Notes: generated from the sequence alone by a model not told the origin. A DNA stretch of 64,000 bases from CBDDFV01 sp965227335 (GCA_965227335.1 CBDDFV010000012.1:496001-560000), one strand, 5' to 3'; shown: positions 25,800-34,698, counted from the stretch's first letter. Made by a program: numbers and translations.

Positions 25800-26429
25800 G
25801 TGAGCGGACCCCGACAGCGCCTCGGTCGAATCGAGGCGGGAAGCGGTCTGCACATGGTCCGGCGGATGGTTCACTACGAGTTGGCGTTCGAACATTACCT
25901 GCGGGCGAACCGCACGCCGTATGTCGCGGTGGACGAGGCGAGGCGGGCGCTCCTGCCGCCGGACGCGGATCTCAAGGGGCTCAAGTCGTTCGACTTCGTC
26001 GTCTATGGGCCCGATCTGAATCTGCTCGTGGACGTGAAGGGTCGGATGTTCGGGCGGACCGCGGATCTGGGGAAGGACGGTCGGGAGCGGGGCGGGACGC
26101 GGCGGGCGTTCGATTCCTGGGTGACGCGGGACGACGTCGAGAGTCTGGGTCGCTGGCAGACGCTCTTCGGGGCGGGGTTCGAGGCGACGTTTGTCTTCAT
26201 CTACTGCCTTCGACGGCAACCGCCGGACGTTCTGTTCGAAGAGGTCTTTGCCCACGGTCCGTGGTGGTACGCCCTGCGGGAGGTCCGGCTGGACGACTAC
26301 CGCCGGCGGATGGTCCCCCGTTCGTCGAAGTGGGGGACGGTCCATCTGCGGGCGGACGACTGGGCGGCGGTGAGCCGTCCGTTCACGACCCGTTCGGGCC
26401 GCTGGGTGCGGTCGTCTGGGGACGGGTGA
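25800..26429 (+). CDS. HYExAFE family protein, PD-(D/E)XK nuclease-like
   Basis: A 209-aa soluble protein. HYELAFE at residues 25-31 is the motif that names a family of unknown function. The following FDFVVYGPDLNLLVDVKGR (D65, D78, K80) has the spacing of a PD-(D/E)XK nuclease core, where Asp and Asp-x-Lys bind metal ions; the same strand layout continues with VESLGRWQTLFGAGFEATFVFIYCL. A Holliday-junction- or restriction-type nuclease is suggested, yet no activity has been shown to my knowledge. The GTG at 25800 is used because a -10-like element lies before it; an ATG at residue 20 or 23 would also fit. The gene is divergent from murJ and its neighbours give no functional clue. Confidence 0.75.
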   Translation: MSGPRQRLGRIEAGSGLHMVRRMVHYELAFEHYLRANRTPYVAVDEARRALLPPDADLKGLKSFDFVVYGPDLNLLVDVKGRMFGRTADLGKDGRERGGTRRAFDSWVTRDDVESLGRWQTLFGAGFEATFVFIYCLRRQPPDVLFEEVFAHGPWWYALREVRLDDYRRRMVPRSSKWGTVHLRADDWAAVSRPFTTRSGRWVRSSGDG

Positions 26430-26488
26430 CCGATTCGCGACCGATTCGGCCCCGCGGGGCGGGACGGGTCGGCGGGCGGGGCCGGTCG

Positions 26489-26517
26489 TTGCCCTTGGTC
26501 CCGGGCGGCTTTATGCT
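26489..26517 (+). promoter_or_regulatory. leaderless promoter with -35 (TTGCCC-N17-TATGCT)
   Basis: TTGCCC at 26489-26494, 17 nt, TATGCT at 26512-26517, then 6 nt to the ATG at 26524. It is one of the best-spaced examples of the leaderless pattern in this window. Confidence 0.62.
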
Positions 26518-26523
26518 GATCTC

Positions 26524-26793
26524 ATGAGGTTGTACACCATGCACGCGATGACCATCGACCGACTGCTTCGTTCCACCGGGGTGCACGCCGCGGCGTCCCG
26601 GATCGCCCACGTGATGCTCGTGCTGTCCGTGCTCGCCTGGCCCGCGCTGGCGTTGGCGCAGCCGAGCGCGGCGCCGTCGGCGGAGCTTCAGAAAGAGCCG
26701 AAGATCTGGTTCGGGTATCTGATCATCTTCGTGTTCTTCGCGGCGATCATCGTGGTCAGCCTGATGCCGTCGAAGCGAAGCCACCAGGACTGA
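26524..26793 (+). CDS. small membrane protein, unknown function
   Basis: An 89-aa protein with two hydrophobic segments: residues about 26-46 (HVMLVLSVLAWPALALAQ, a signal peptide with an AxA-type cleavage site) and residues about 62-79 (WFGYLIIFVFFAAIIVVSLM, a transmembrane helix). The short linker is rich in Ala, Pro and Ser, and the C-terminus is basic (KRSHQD). I recognise no family. The ATG lies 6 nt after a strong -10 hexamer and has no Shine-Dalgarno. It is the first of a string of small envelope genes in the same direction, followed by two paralogous secreted proteins and a large caspase-fold-like protein. Confidence 0.7.
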   Translation: MRLYTMHAMTIDRLLRSTGVHAAASRIAHVMLVLSVLAWPALALAQPSAAPSAELQKEPKIWFGYLIIFVFFAAIIVVSLMPSKRSHQD

Positions 26794-26929
26794 GCCTTGA
26801 AGCGCGGCGACGCAGGTCGATCCGTCGACGCTGCTTCAGCCGCCCGCCGTTCCGGCCGAGAGAACTCTTCGCCGGCGGCCTGTCTCTCGCACGCCGCTTC
26901 CTTGAACCGGCTCCGGCCGGGAGGACTCC

Positions 26930-27271
26930 ATGACCGACCAGAACCCATCGACCTCGAACGGACGTTTCGGGCTGCGCGGCCCGCTGGGCGGCCTGCTGCT
27001 GCTCAACGGCGTGTTGCTCGGCGCGCTCGCCCTCGTCACCTTCGGCGCTGACGCCGACGCCCAGACCCGCGGTCGGCGGGGCGACTACACGATGGTCGCG
27101 GGCGGGGCCAACGGCACCGCCGGCAGCGCCGCGGTCTACATCGTCGACACCGTCAACCAGGAGCTCGTCGCGATCGCCTACAACCAGCAGGACAATACGC
27201 TGGACGGCATCGCCTACCGCAACCTCGCGTCGGACGCGGCGGGGCTGCTTCGCGGCGGCGGCGGCCGCTGA
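26930..27271 (+). CDS. small secreted protein, tandem paralog 1, unknown function
   Basis: A 113-aa protein. Residues about 15-42 are a hydrophobic signal peptide or anchor (GGLLLLNGVLLGALALVTFG). The mature part reads DYTMVAGGANGTAGSAAVYI and VDTVNQELVAIAYNQQ, then a Gly-rich tail GLLRGGGGR. It shares a pattern with the next gene: DYT followed by a Gly-rich loop, a beta-rich VYIVD or LFVID strand, then a Q-E/V-L core and a Gly-rich end. The two are therefore likely ancient paralogs. A GGGAGGA ribosome-binding site lies 7 nt before the ATG. Beta-propeller-like strand patterns hint at a sensory or scaffold role; the function is unknown. Confidence 0.72.
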   Translation: MTDQNPSTSNGRFGLRGPLGGLLLLNGVLLGALALVTFGADADAQTRGRRGDYTMVAGGANGTAGSAAVYIVDTVNQELVAIAYNQQDNTLDGIAYRNLASDAAGLLRGGGGR

Positions 27272-27337
27272 TTCCATCGCGGATCGCACGTCTCGCCGAT
27301 GACGCTTCCGAACGACCCCGACGACAGGACGAATCCG

Positions 27338-27667
27338 ATGTCGACCCACAAGACCAGCTTCAACGTTTCCGCCGGCGCCCTCTGGGCCTCCGCCTTCGTG
27401 CTCGCCGGCATGACGATCCTCCAGGCCGGCCGGCTCGCCTCCAATCCCGCCTTTGCGGAGATGGCGGTCCAGCACAACGACTACACCCTCATGACCACCG
27501 ACTCCGGACGGGGCGGCGACGAGAACCCGTGGGAGCTTCTCTTCGTCATCGACGCCCGCGATCAGGTGCTCATGGTCTATGAGATCGAGGACGCCCGCCG
27601 ACAGCAGATGTTCCTGCGTGGCGGCGGTCCGCTTCCGGCGTTGTTCGCTCGCGCACGCGGCGGATGA
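27338..27667 (+). CDS. small secreted protein, tandem paralog 2, unknown function
   Basis: A 109-aa protein. The ATG at 27338 is preferred over an ATG 39 nt upstream because ACAGGACG precedes it. A hydrophobic segment (GALWASAFVLAGMTILQAG, residues about 12-30) acts as signal peptide. The core NDYTLMTTDSGRGGDENPWE and LFVIDARDQVLMVYEIED parallels that of the preceding gene, and the tail RQQMFLRGGGPLP is Gly-rich again. The stop codon overlaps the start of the large downstream gene (ATGA), so the two genes are translationally coupled. No family is recognised. The three genes may act together. Confidence 0.72.
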   Translation: MSTHKTSFNVSAGALWASAFVLAGMTILQAGRLASNPAFAEMAVQHNDYTLMTTDSGRGGDENPWELLFVIDARDQVLMVYEIEDARRQQMFLRGGGPLPALFARARGG

Positions 27668-29682
27668 TGCCCCGCCGCCTTCTGTCGACCGATCGATCAC
27701 GCCGCCCGCATGCGCTCACGCCGTGCGGGCGGTTCGCGCGTCTGACCCTCGCATTCCTGACCATGGCGCTGGCGACGGGTCCGCCCGTCCTGGCTCAGGG
27801 TGGGAATGCATCAGGCCGTCGGGCGACGGGGCCGGATCACTGGGCCGTGAAGCTCGGACTGCGTGTGCGCGAACGGGCGCGGGCGGCGCAGACGCTGGAC
27901 CAGGTCGTCCTCGTGCCCGACGCCGCGACGTTCATCGACGAACTCGCCCGATGGTCGCCGACGCGTCGATGGCCGGTGCTGATCGAAGACGATCGATTGA
28001 CGCCGCTGTTCCTGCGTCGGTTCGAGCCGAAGCGGATCTTCCGCCGCGCGACGGTGGAGGGGATCGACGGGGTGGAGCCGGCGGTGCGTCGGGCGGTCGC
28101 GACGGCGCGTGCGGGCGCGATCGACGCCGACCTGACGATTGTCGAGGCGTTGCGTCGGGAGGGATCGGCGCCGCCGGGCGTGGTGATCGCGTCGGCGCAG
28201 GATCCGGCCTGGGTGGCCGCGGCGGCCCTGGCGGCGGGACGCGGGCAGGCGGTGGTGTGGATCGACGATGACTGGGGCGCGCCCGGCGATGTGCTCGATG
28301 CGGATCGCGCGGCGGCGATGCAGACGCGGATCGATGACGCGATCGCGGATCTCGGGTGGACGTGGTCAGGCGAGGGGGACGAGATCGAGGCGATCACGGT
28401 CTGCCGCGCCATGGCCACGCGGGCGTCGCGTCGGCTGGAGGGAGGCGAGATCGAGCGGACGGCGACGACGGACCTGATCGGTCGGACGCCGTCGGGCCGT
28501 CGATACGCGACGACGGGGTGGATCTTCGGCGATTCGACGCGTTCCGCGTACATGGCGATGTGTTCGCTGTTTCTCGAGCGCAACCGGATCGCGTTGCTCG
28601 ACGGCTACCCGGACCTGCCGCAATGGGGGGCGTATCGGCATCGTCCGTTGCTGACGCCGCTGGAGAAGCTCGGCTACCAGGTCGTGCTGCGTGACGGCGA
28701 GGCGGGGACGGGGGCGGGATGGATGCGGGAACTGCGTCGTCCGCTCGCGGCGGACCTCGTGTTCATCAACTCGCACGGGTTGGCGGATCACTTCATTCTG
28801 GGAGAGAACGACCGGTTGTTCGCGCGGGATGCGCCGATGCTCGGCACGCCGGCGGCGGTGCACATGGTGCACAGTTTTTCGGCCGCGCGTCCGCATGATC
28901 GGGACACGATCGCCGGGCGTTGGCTGGATCACGGCGCATATCTGTGGGTGGGGTCGGTGGAGGAGCCGTTTCTCGGCGCCTTTGTGCCGCCGGCGCTGAT
29001 CATGGAGCGGATGGTGAATCTGGTTCCGCTGCCCGTCGCCGCGCGGGTCTGGGCGGGCCGTTTCGCGCGTCCGTGGCGGGTGACGGTGATCGGTGATCCG
29101 TTGCTGCTCGCGGCGCCGCGGGATGCGATGCCGGCGTCGTCGCGCGGCGAACCGAACCCGCGGGCGAATGCGCCGGACGTGACGGATCACCGGGCGGACG
29201 TGCGGGCCGCGCTGGAGGCGGCGAAGGCGTCGCCGTCGAACGAGACGTACGGCGCGGCGGCGCGTCTGCTGGCGCGGTTCGGGATGGATGGTCCGGCGGC
29301 GGAGTTGGCGCAGATCGCCGCGCGGGAGGGTCACGGGGCGCTCGCCGCGCGATGGGCGCTGGGTCCGTTGTTCCGGGCGGGCGACCCGGACGTGTTCGTG
29401 GAGGCGTGGACGTTGAGCGGCGGGGGCGATGCGTTCGATCGCGATCTGATCTGGGCGTTGCTGGGCTGGCGTCTCGATCGTCTCAACGAGGCGGCGTTGC
29501 TGGCGTTGGAGACAGCGGTGCGGGACACGCGTCCGGAGCGTGATCTCGAGCGTCTGGCCCCGCATCTCGTTGCGGTGATCGGGCGGGCGCACGCGGCGTC
29601 GTTCCTGGATCGCGAAGCGGCCCGGGCGCGGACCGAGTCGTCGCGTGACGCGATCCGGGCGCTGGCGGATCAGTACCGGTAA
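27664..29682 (+). CDS. caspase-fold-like secreted protein, probably catalytically degenerate
   Basis: A 672-aa exported protein with an N-terminal signal peptide (residues about 26-44). The central region resembles clan CD peptidases: a hydrophobic strand LVFINSHG (His at 371), then 33 residues later a strand VHMVHSFSAARP in which the catalytic Cys is replaced by Ser (S404, preceded by H403), and then DHGAYLWVGSVEEP, and VTVIGDPLLL, the last two much like gingipain/C25 and CHAT proteins. If this fold assignment is right, the enzyme has lost its nucleophile or uses Ser. The C-terminus (about 510-672) is alpha-helical and could be tetratricopeptide-like. Its start overlaps the upstream stop. 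I am confident of a secreted protein, less so of the fold. Confidence 0.6.
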   Translation: MMPRRLLSTDRSRRPHALTPCGRFARLTLAFLTMALATGPPVLAQGGNASGRRATGPDHWAVKLGLRVRERARAAQTLDQVVLVPDAATFIDELARWSPTRRWPVLIEDDRLTPLFLRRFEPKRIFRRATVEGIDGVEPAVRRAVATARAGAIDADLTIVEALRREGSAPPGVVIASAQDPAWVAAAALAAGRGQAVVWIDDDWGAPGDVLDADRAAAMQTRIDDAIADLGWTWSGEGDEIEAITVCRAMATRASRRLEGGEIERTATTDLIGRTPSGRRYATTGWIFGDSTRSAYMAMCSLFLERNRIALLDGYPDLPQWGAYRHRPLLTPLEKLGYQVVLRDGEAGTGAGWMRELRRPLAADLVFINSHGLADHFILGENDRLFARDAPMLGTPAAVHMVHSFSAARPHDRDTIAGRWLDHGAYLWVGSVEEPFLGAFVPPALIMERMVNLVPLPVAARVWAGRFARPWRVTVIGDPLLLAAPRDAMPASSRGEPNPRANAPDVTDHRADVRAALEAAKASPSNETYGAAARLLARFGMDGPAAELAQIAAREGHGALAARWALGPLFRAGDPDVFVEAWTLSGGGDAFDRDLIWALLGWRLDRLNEAALLALETAVRDTRPERDLERLAPHLVAVIGRAHAASFLDREAARARTESSRDAIRALADQYR

Positions 29683-29817
29683 AGGGCCTTATTTCTCCAG
29701 GCCGCCTGTTTTGACGCCGTGATCTGGAACGGGGTGATTGTCCCGTGGATCCGGATGGGCGGCGCGATAGCATCGGGTGTTCGCGCTACCGAGTGAGATC
29801 AGAGGAGGACCCCACCG

Positions 29818-30861
29818 ATGCGAAACGTGTTGATGACCGGCCTGACCGCCGCGGTGTTCGCCGCGCTGACTTCGACGGCGACGGCCCAGACCGTACAGCC
29901 GCCGTTTGACGATAATTACTTCGTGACGGATCTCGGATCGATCGTTGATCTGCCGACGCCCTACGGCGGCGTGACGTTCAAGTTCGACGACCCGAACACG
30001 ATGCTGATCGGCGGCTCGGCGAACAACTCGGACGCCGCGATCTACGCCGTGCCGGTGGAGCGGAACTGCGCGAACCACATCACGGGCTTCGCGGGACCGG
30101 CGACGTTCTTTGCGACGGCGGCGAATATCGACGGCGGACTCACGTACGGTCCGGATGATGTGCTGTTCTTCACCACCTTCAGCAACAACAACCTCGGGCA
30201 GATCCTCCCCGGCGCGACCGAGCCGGCAAAGATCATCGATCTCTCGGCGGCGGGCGTTTCGAGTTCGACGGGCACGCTGAACTTCGTCCCCGCGGGCTTT
30301 CCCGGGGCGGGCAATCTGCTCATCGGGTCGTACAACGCGAGCAGCTGGTACTCGACGACGATCGTCCCGGACGGCGGGGGGACCTTCGACCTGGGCCCGC
30401 TGACCGACCAGCCGAACACGGGCGGCGGACCCGAAGGCATCGTGCATATCGCCGCGGGCAGTCCGGAGTTTCCGACCCAGCAGGCGCTCATCTCCGAGTA
30501 CAGCGCGAACCGTGTCGCGGCGTACGAGATCAACGCCGATGGCGCGGCCCTGCCGAAGACCCGCCGCGTGTTCCTCACCGGCCTTTCCGGCGCGGAAGGC
30601 GCCGCGATTGATCCGATCACCGGCGACTTCATCTTCTCGACCTTCGGCGGCGGCAACCGCGTGATCGTGGTGCAGGGCTTCAACGATCCGCAGCCGTGCG
30701 ACACCGACTTCGACAACGACAACGATGTCGACGCGGCGGACCTCGCTGAGCTTCTGAGCAGCTGGGGTGAGTGCCCGAACTGTCCCGCCGATGTCACCGG
30801 GGACTGCGAAGTCGGACCCGACGACCTCGCCGTGCTGTTGAGCATCTGGGGCGGTTGCTGA
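29818..30861 (+). CDS. secreted beta-propeller-like protein with dockerin tail
   Basis: A 347-aa exported protein with a clean signal peptide (MRNVLMTGLTAAVFAALTST). Residues about 30-280 are beta-rich with repeated patterns such as GGVTFKFDDPNTMLIGG, GGLTYGPDDVLFFTTFSNN and LLIGSYNASSWYSTT, consistent with a propeller or NHL-like fold. The last 55 residues are two dockerin-type loops (DFDNDNDVDAADLAELLSSWG, then a degenerate DCEVGPDDLAVLLSIWG). Gene start is the ATG with AGAGGAGG 10 nt upstream. The preceding intergenic stretch (29683-29817) holds TAGCAT near 29767 as a possible -10. A ligand-binding or surface role is likely, but there is no catalytic motif. Confidence 0.85.
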   Translation: MRNVLMTGLTAAVFAALTSTATAQTVQPPFDDNYFVTDLGSIVDLPTPYGGVTFKFDDPNTMLIGGSANNSDAAIYAVPVERNCANHITGFAGPATFFATAANIDGGLTYGPDDVLFFTTFSNNNLGQILPGATEPAKIIDLSAAGVSSSTGTLNFVPAGFPGAGNLLIGSYNASSWYSTTIVPDGGGTFDLGPLTDQPNTGGGPEGIVHIAAGSPEFPTQQALISEYSANRVAAYEINADGAALPKTRRVFLTGLSGAEGAAIDPITGDFIFSTFGGGNRVIVVQGFNDPQPCDTDFDNDNDVDAADLAELLSSWGECPNCPADVTGDCEVGPDDLAVLLSIWGGC

Positions 30862-30884
30862 TCCGATCACGAGCCGATGCGGGA

Positions 30885-30890
30885 TACGAT
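30885..30890 (+). promoter_or_regulatory. putative leaderless -10 element (TACGAT) of the S9 peptidase gene
   Basis: TACGAT, 7 nt, then ATG at 30898. It supports that start over an in-frame ATG 21 nt upstream, which overlaps the hexamer. Confidence 0.5.
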
Positions 30891-30897
30891 GTCCGCC

Positions 30898-33423
30898 ATG
30901 ACGACATGGCGCATCACTCCCGCATCGGTTCTCTTTCTGCTCGCTCTCGTCTGGATCGCCGCCGCGCCCGCGTTCGGGCAGGGCTCGAAGGCCGATTACG
31001 AACGCGCGGCGCGTGTCCGGGCGGAATCGCGCGGCCAGGTGCGGGGAGGATCCGTCGAGCCCCGCTGGATCGACGACGGGGCCGCGCTCTGGTTCCAACG
31101 AGCCCTGCCCGATCAGCGCTGCGAATATGTTCATGTCGACGCGCGGACAGGGGCGATGCGTCCGTTGTTCGATCACGCGGCGCTGACGCAGGCGGTGAAG
31201 GACGCGGGCGGTCCGGGGCTGGATCCGACGGCGCTGTCGTTGGAACATCTCACGCGGGCGGCGGACGGGACGCTGCTGGTGATGGCGCGTGGTTCGGATG
31301 GATTGTGGCGGTTCGATCCGGCGACGGGCGAAGCGTCCGCCGCGCGACTGGAGGACGACCCCGCGTTCCTGCTCGAGCCGGTCGCGCGGGTTCCGCGGTC
31401 GCGTGATCGGGGCGGCGAGACGGCGGTGGTGTTCATCAATCGTCTGGACGTCGAGGTCGTGTTGTTCTGGAAGGATCGCGAGGGGCGGCGCCAGTCGTAC
31501 GGTCGTCTCGCTCCGGGCGCCCAGCGTCGGCAGCACACGTTCGCGGGTCACGCGTGGGTGGCGGCGGATCTCGACGGGACGCGGATCGCAGGGTTCGTGG
31601 CCGGACGGTCGCCGGGCGCGGCGGTGATCGATGCGGACATCGCGCCGCCCGTGACGCGATCGGAGACCCCCCGACGGACGCCGGGTCTCGCGCCGGACGG
31701 GTCGTGTCGGGTGCGTTTCGAGGATCACAACATCGTGCTCGAGGATGTCGCCACGGGGGCGACGACGACGCTCACGACTGACGGCGTCCATGGCGATGCG
31801 TACGCGGGTCCGATCGCGTGGTCGCCGACGTCGACGCACGCCGTGGTGATGCGCCGCGTTGCCGCGCAGGAGCGGACCGTCCATATCGTCGAATCCGCCC
31901 CGCGGGACCAGACGCAGCCGAAGCTGGTGTCGTTCAACTATCTCAAGCCGGGCGATCGCGTGGCGAAGGCGACGCCGGTGGTGATCGACGTGGCGGCGAA
32001 GACGGCGACGGTCATCGATGATGCGCTCTTTCCGAACCCGTGGTCGGTGCAGGGCGTCGAGTGGCGGGCCGACGGGAGCGGCTTCACGTTCCTCTACAAC
32101 CAGCGCGGCCACCAGGTGCTGCGTCTCATCGCCGTTGACACCGACACCGCGACGCCGCGGATGCTCATCGACGAAACCTCGCCGACGTTCATCAACTACT
32201 CGAACAAGACGTTCCGCCATCATCGGCGCGACGCGGACGAGGTGATCTGGATGTCCGAGCGGGACGGCTGGAATCATCTCTATCTGCACGATGCGTCGAC
32301 GGGCGAGTTGAAGAACGCGATCACGGCGGGTCAGTGGGTCGTGCGTTCGGTGGAGCGGGTTGATGAGGCGGCGGGCGAGGTCTGGTTCTGGGCGCACGGT
32401 GCGCATGCGGGACAGGATCCGTACCATCGTCACCTGGGGCGGGTGAAACTGGACGGGACGGGTCTCACCTGGCTGACGGACGGCGACGGAACCTACGACG
32501 TCGCGTTCGCACCGGACGGGAATACGTTCATCGCCACGTACTCACGGGTCGATCTGCCTCCGGTGACGGAGCTTCGGCGCGCCTCGGACGGCGCGGTGTT
32601 GTCGGTGATCGAGCGGGCGGACGCGACGGAACTGTTCACGTCGGGCTGGCGGGCCCCGGAGCGATTCGTGGCGAAGGGGCGGGACGGAACGACTGACATC
32701 TGGGGTCTGATCTATCGCCCCCGGGGTTTCGATCCCGCCGCGTCGTACCCGGTGGTCGAGCAGATCTACGCGGGTCCGCACGGACAACACGTGCCGAAGG
32801 CGTGGGGACCGACGCGGTTTCCGCATGTGATGGCGGAGCTCGGCTTCATCGTCGTGCAGATCGACGGGATGGGGACGAACTGGCGGTCGAAGGCGTTTCA
32901 CGATGTGTGCTGGAAGAATCTGGGCGACGCGGGTTTCCCGGACCGCATCGCGTGGATGCGGGCGGCGGCGGCGCACGAGCCGGCGATGGATCTCGAACGG
33001 GTGGGGATCTACGGCGGTTCGGCGGGCGGGCAGAACGCGATGCGGGCGCTGATCGCCCACGGCGACTTCTACGACGCCGCGGTCGCGGACTGCGGCTGTC
33101 ACGACAACCGCATGGACAAGATCTGGTGGAACGAGGCGTGGATGGGCTGGCCGATCGACGGGTCGTACGAAGCGAGCTCCAACGTGGCGCAGGCGCACCG
33201 GATGGACGGCGCGCTGCTGCTGATCGTCGGCGAACTCGATCGCAACGTGGACCCGGCGTCCACCATGCAGGTCGTCGATGCGCTCATCCGGGCGGACAAG
33301 GACTTCGAACTGCTGGTGATTCCCGGGGCCGGCCATGGCGCGGCGGGGACCGCATACGGCGCGCGTCGCCAGAAGGACTTTCTCGTGCGCGAACTGCTCG
33401 GGGTCGAGCCGCGCTGGGAGTAG
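30898..33423 (+). CDS. S9 family prolyl oligopeptidase / dipeptidyl-peptidase-like enzyme, secreted
   Basis: An 841-aa exported serine peptidase. A signal peptide is at residues about 8-30 (ASVLFLLALVWIAAAPAFG). The N-terminal two-thirds form a beta-propeller-like region. The C-terminal alpha/beta-hydrolase domain has the nucleophile S708 in GGSAGG, the Asp D781 in GELDRNVDP, and the His H813 in GAGHG, the full Ser-Asp-His triad of prolyl oligopeptidases. Family enzymes cleave after Pro in short peptides or act as dipeptidyl peptidases; the exact specificity is open. The start at 30898 is preferred because a -10-like element ends 7 nt upstream. No neighbour suggests a common pathway. Confidence 0.93.
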   Translation: MTTWRITPASVLFLLALVWIAAAPAFGQGSKADYERAARVRAESRGQVRGGSVEPRWIDDGAALWFQRALPDQRCEYVHVDARTGAMRPLFDHAALTQAVKDAGGPGLDPTALSLEHLTRAADGTLLVMARGSDGLWRFDPATGEASAARLEDDPAFLLEPVARVPRSRDRGGETAVVFINRLDVEVVLFWKDREGRRQSYGRLAPGAQRRQHTFAGHAWVAADLDGTRIAGFVAGRSPGAAVIDADIAPPVTRSETPRRTPGLAPDGSCRVRFEDHNIVLEDVATGATTTLTTDGVHGDAYAGPIAWSPTSTHAVVMRRVAAQERTVHIVESAPRDQTQPKLVSFNYLKPGDRVAKATPVVIDVAAKTATVIDDALFPNPWSVQGVEWRADGSGFTFLYNQRGHQVLRLIAVDTDTATPRMLIDETSPTFINYSNKTFRHHRRDADEVIWMSERDGWNHLYLHDASTGELKNAITAGQWVVRSVERVDEAAGEVWFWAHGAHAGQDPYHRHLGRVKLDGTGLTWLTDGDGTYDVAFAPDGNTFIATYSRVDLPPVTELRRASDGAVLSVIERADATELFTSGWRAPERFVAKGRDGTTDIWGLIYRPRGFDPAASYPVVEQIYAGPHGQHVPKAWGPTRFPHVMAELGFIVVQIDGMGTNWRSKAFHDVCWKNLGDAGFPDRIAWMRAAAAHEPAMDLERVGIYGGSAGGQNAMRALIAHGDFYDAAVADCGCHDNRMDKIWWNEAWMGWPIDGSYEASSNVAQAHRMDGALLLIVGELDRNVDPASTMQVVDALIRADKDFELLVIPGAGHGAAGTAYGARRQKDFLVRELLGVEPRWE

Positions 33424-33516
33424 ACGCGCCGGTTTCGAGGGGATGCGGGCGCGGCGCCAGCCGTACCACGGATCAGCGCGACGACGAGCGATCGCGTCGG
33501 GTCGAGGAGACGCATC

Positions 33517-34698
33517 ATGCGAGCGAGATCGTTCTATCGGACTGCAGCGACGGTTCTCATGGCGGCGGCGAGCGCGGCCGCGCGAGCGGACGACGACCCC
33601 CATCCGCCCCGCGGCCTGTTCTGCAGTTGTCCGCCCACCACCGCGTCGGGCGATTCGGTCCTGGAGCCGGTGGCGACGCTTCCGTTCGTGGATGGCGTCC
33701 TGGTCCGTATCGGTTGGGACCTGGTGGCGGCGACGCCCGACCCCGGCGCGTGGGACTGGTCGCGGATCGACGATCAGCTCGCCCGGGCGGCGCAGTTCGA
33801 CGTCGACATCGCGCTGGCGGTGGTGATCGGACGTCATGCGCCGGACTGGCTGGCGTCGGCGGGCGCGGCGTACGTGGACTTCGAGTTCATGGGCGAGACC
33901 TTCTCCATCCCCGCGGCGTGGGATCCGGTGTTTCTCGCGCACTGGTCGTCGTTCATCGCCGCCCTCGGCGAGCGATACGACGGTCACCCGCGGATCCGCA
34001 TCGTGCACATGACCAACGCCTCCGCCAATGGATTCGAAATGCAGCTTCAGGGTGCGGAGCGTGACTGGGCGGCGGCGGGTTACACGCCGGAGGCGTACGC
34101 ATCCTCATGGATGACCGTCGTCGACGCCTTTGACGCTGCGTTTCCGAACACGCCGCTCGATGTCGAGGTGCATCCCGTGTTCAACGAAGACGCGGTGGCG
34201 CAGCAGGTCGTTCAGCATGCGCAGAATGTCATCGGTCCGCGGTTCGGCGTCTTCGCGGCGTGGTGGACGCAGCACAATGCGCAGGACGTTTACCCCGGCA
34301 TGTATCAACTGCTTGCGGGGGCGGCGTGCGATACGTTCGGGACGGTGCAGGTCGCGCGGAGTGAGACCGTGCACGGACCGGCGATCTTCGGCGACGGCGG
34401 CCTGGCCGGCGCGCTGGATCTCGCCCTCGCCGCCAACGTCGGCTACGCGGAGGTCTGGAACGCCGATCTGCTGAATCCCGAACTGCAGCCGATGCTGGCC
34501 GAGAAAGCGATGCGGCTGAACGAGATGCGAGCGGCGGACGTCAACGTCGACGGCGCGGTCGACGCCGCGGACCTCGCCCTGGTGCTCGCCTCATGGGGTC
34601 CGTGTCCGCCCGATCCGGCGTGTCCGACGGACGTGGACTGCGACGGCGCGACGGATGCGTCGGATCTCGCGGCGTTGCTGGCGGGCTGGGACGGCTGA
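33517..34698 (+). CDS. secreted TIM-barrel-like glycosidase-like protein with dockerin tail
   Basis: A 393-aa exported protein with a signal peptide (residues 1-24). The body (about 30-330) reads like a (beta/alpha)8 barrel: VDGVLVRIGWDLVAATP with DWSRIDDQLARAAQFDVDIALAVVI, then a substrate-like site DVEVHPVFNEDAVAQQ, and late strand GYAEVWNADLLNPELQ. This fits glycosidase-related families, but the catalytic acids cannot be named. The last 55 residues are two dockerin-type loops (DVNVDGAVDAADLALVLASWG, DVDCDGATDASDLAALLAGWDG). A GAGGAGAC ribosome-binding site precedes the ATG. The gene directly follows the S9 peptidase with 93 bp between; it may be led independently. Confidence 0.75.
   Translation: MRARSFYRTAATVLMAAASAAARADDDPHPPRGLFCSCPPTTASGDSVLEPVATLPFVDGVLVRIGWDLVAATPDPGAWDWSRIDDQLARAAQFDVDIALAVVIGRHAPDWLASAGAAYVDFEFMGETFSIPAAWDPVFLAHWSSFIAALGERYDGHPRIRIVHMTNASANGFEMQLQGAERDWAAAGYTPEAYASSWMTVVDAFDAAFPNTPLDVEVHPVFNEDAVAQQVVQHAQNVIGPRFGVFAAWWTQHNAQDVYPGMYQLLAGAACDTFGTVQVARSETVHGPAIFGDGGLAGALDLALAANVGYAEVWNADLLNPELQPMLAEKAMRLNEMRAADVNVDGAVDAADLALVLASWGPCPPDPACPTDVDCDGATDASDLAALLAGWDG

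Noticed and set aside
29689..32433. 914-codon open frame antisense to the beta-propeller and S9 genes
   Set aside because: It lacks domains and is Arg/His/Pro-rich; the sense genes have clear signal peptides and a Ser-Asp-His triad.
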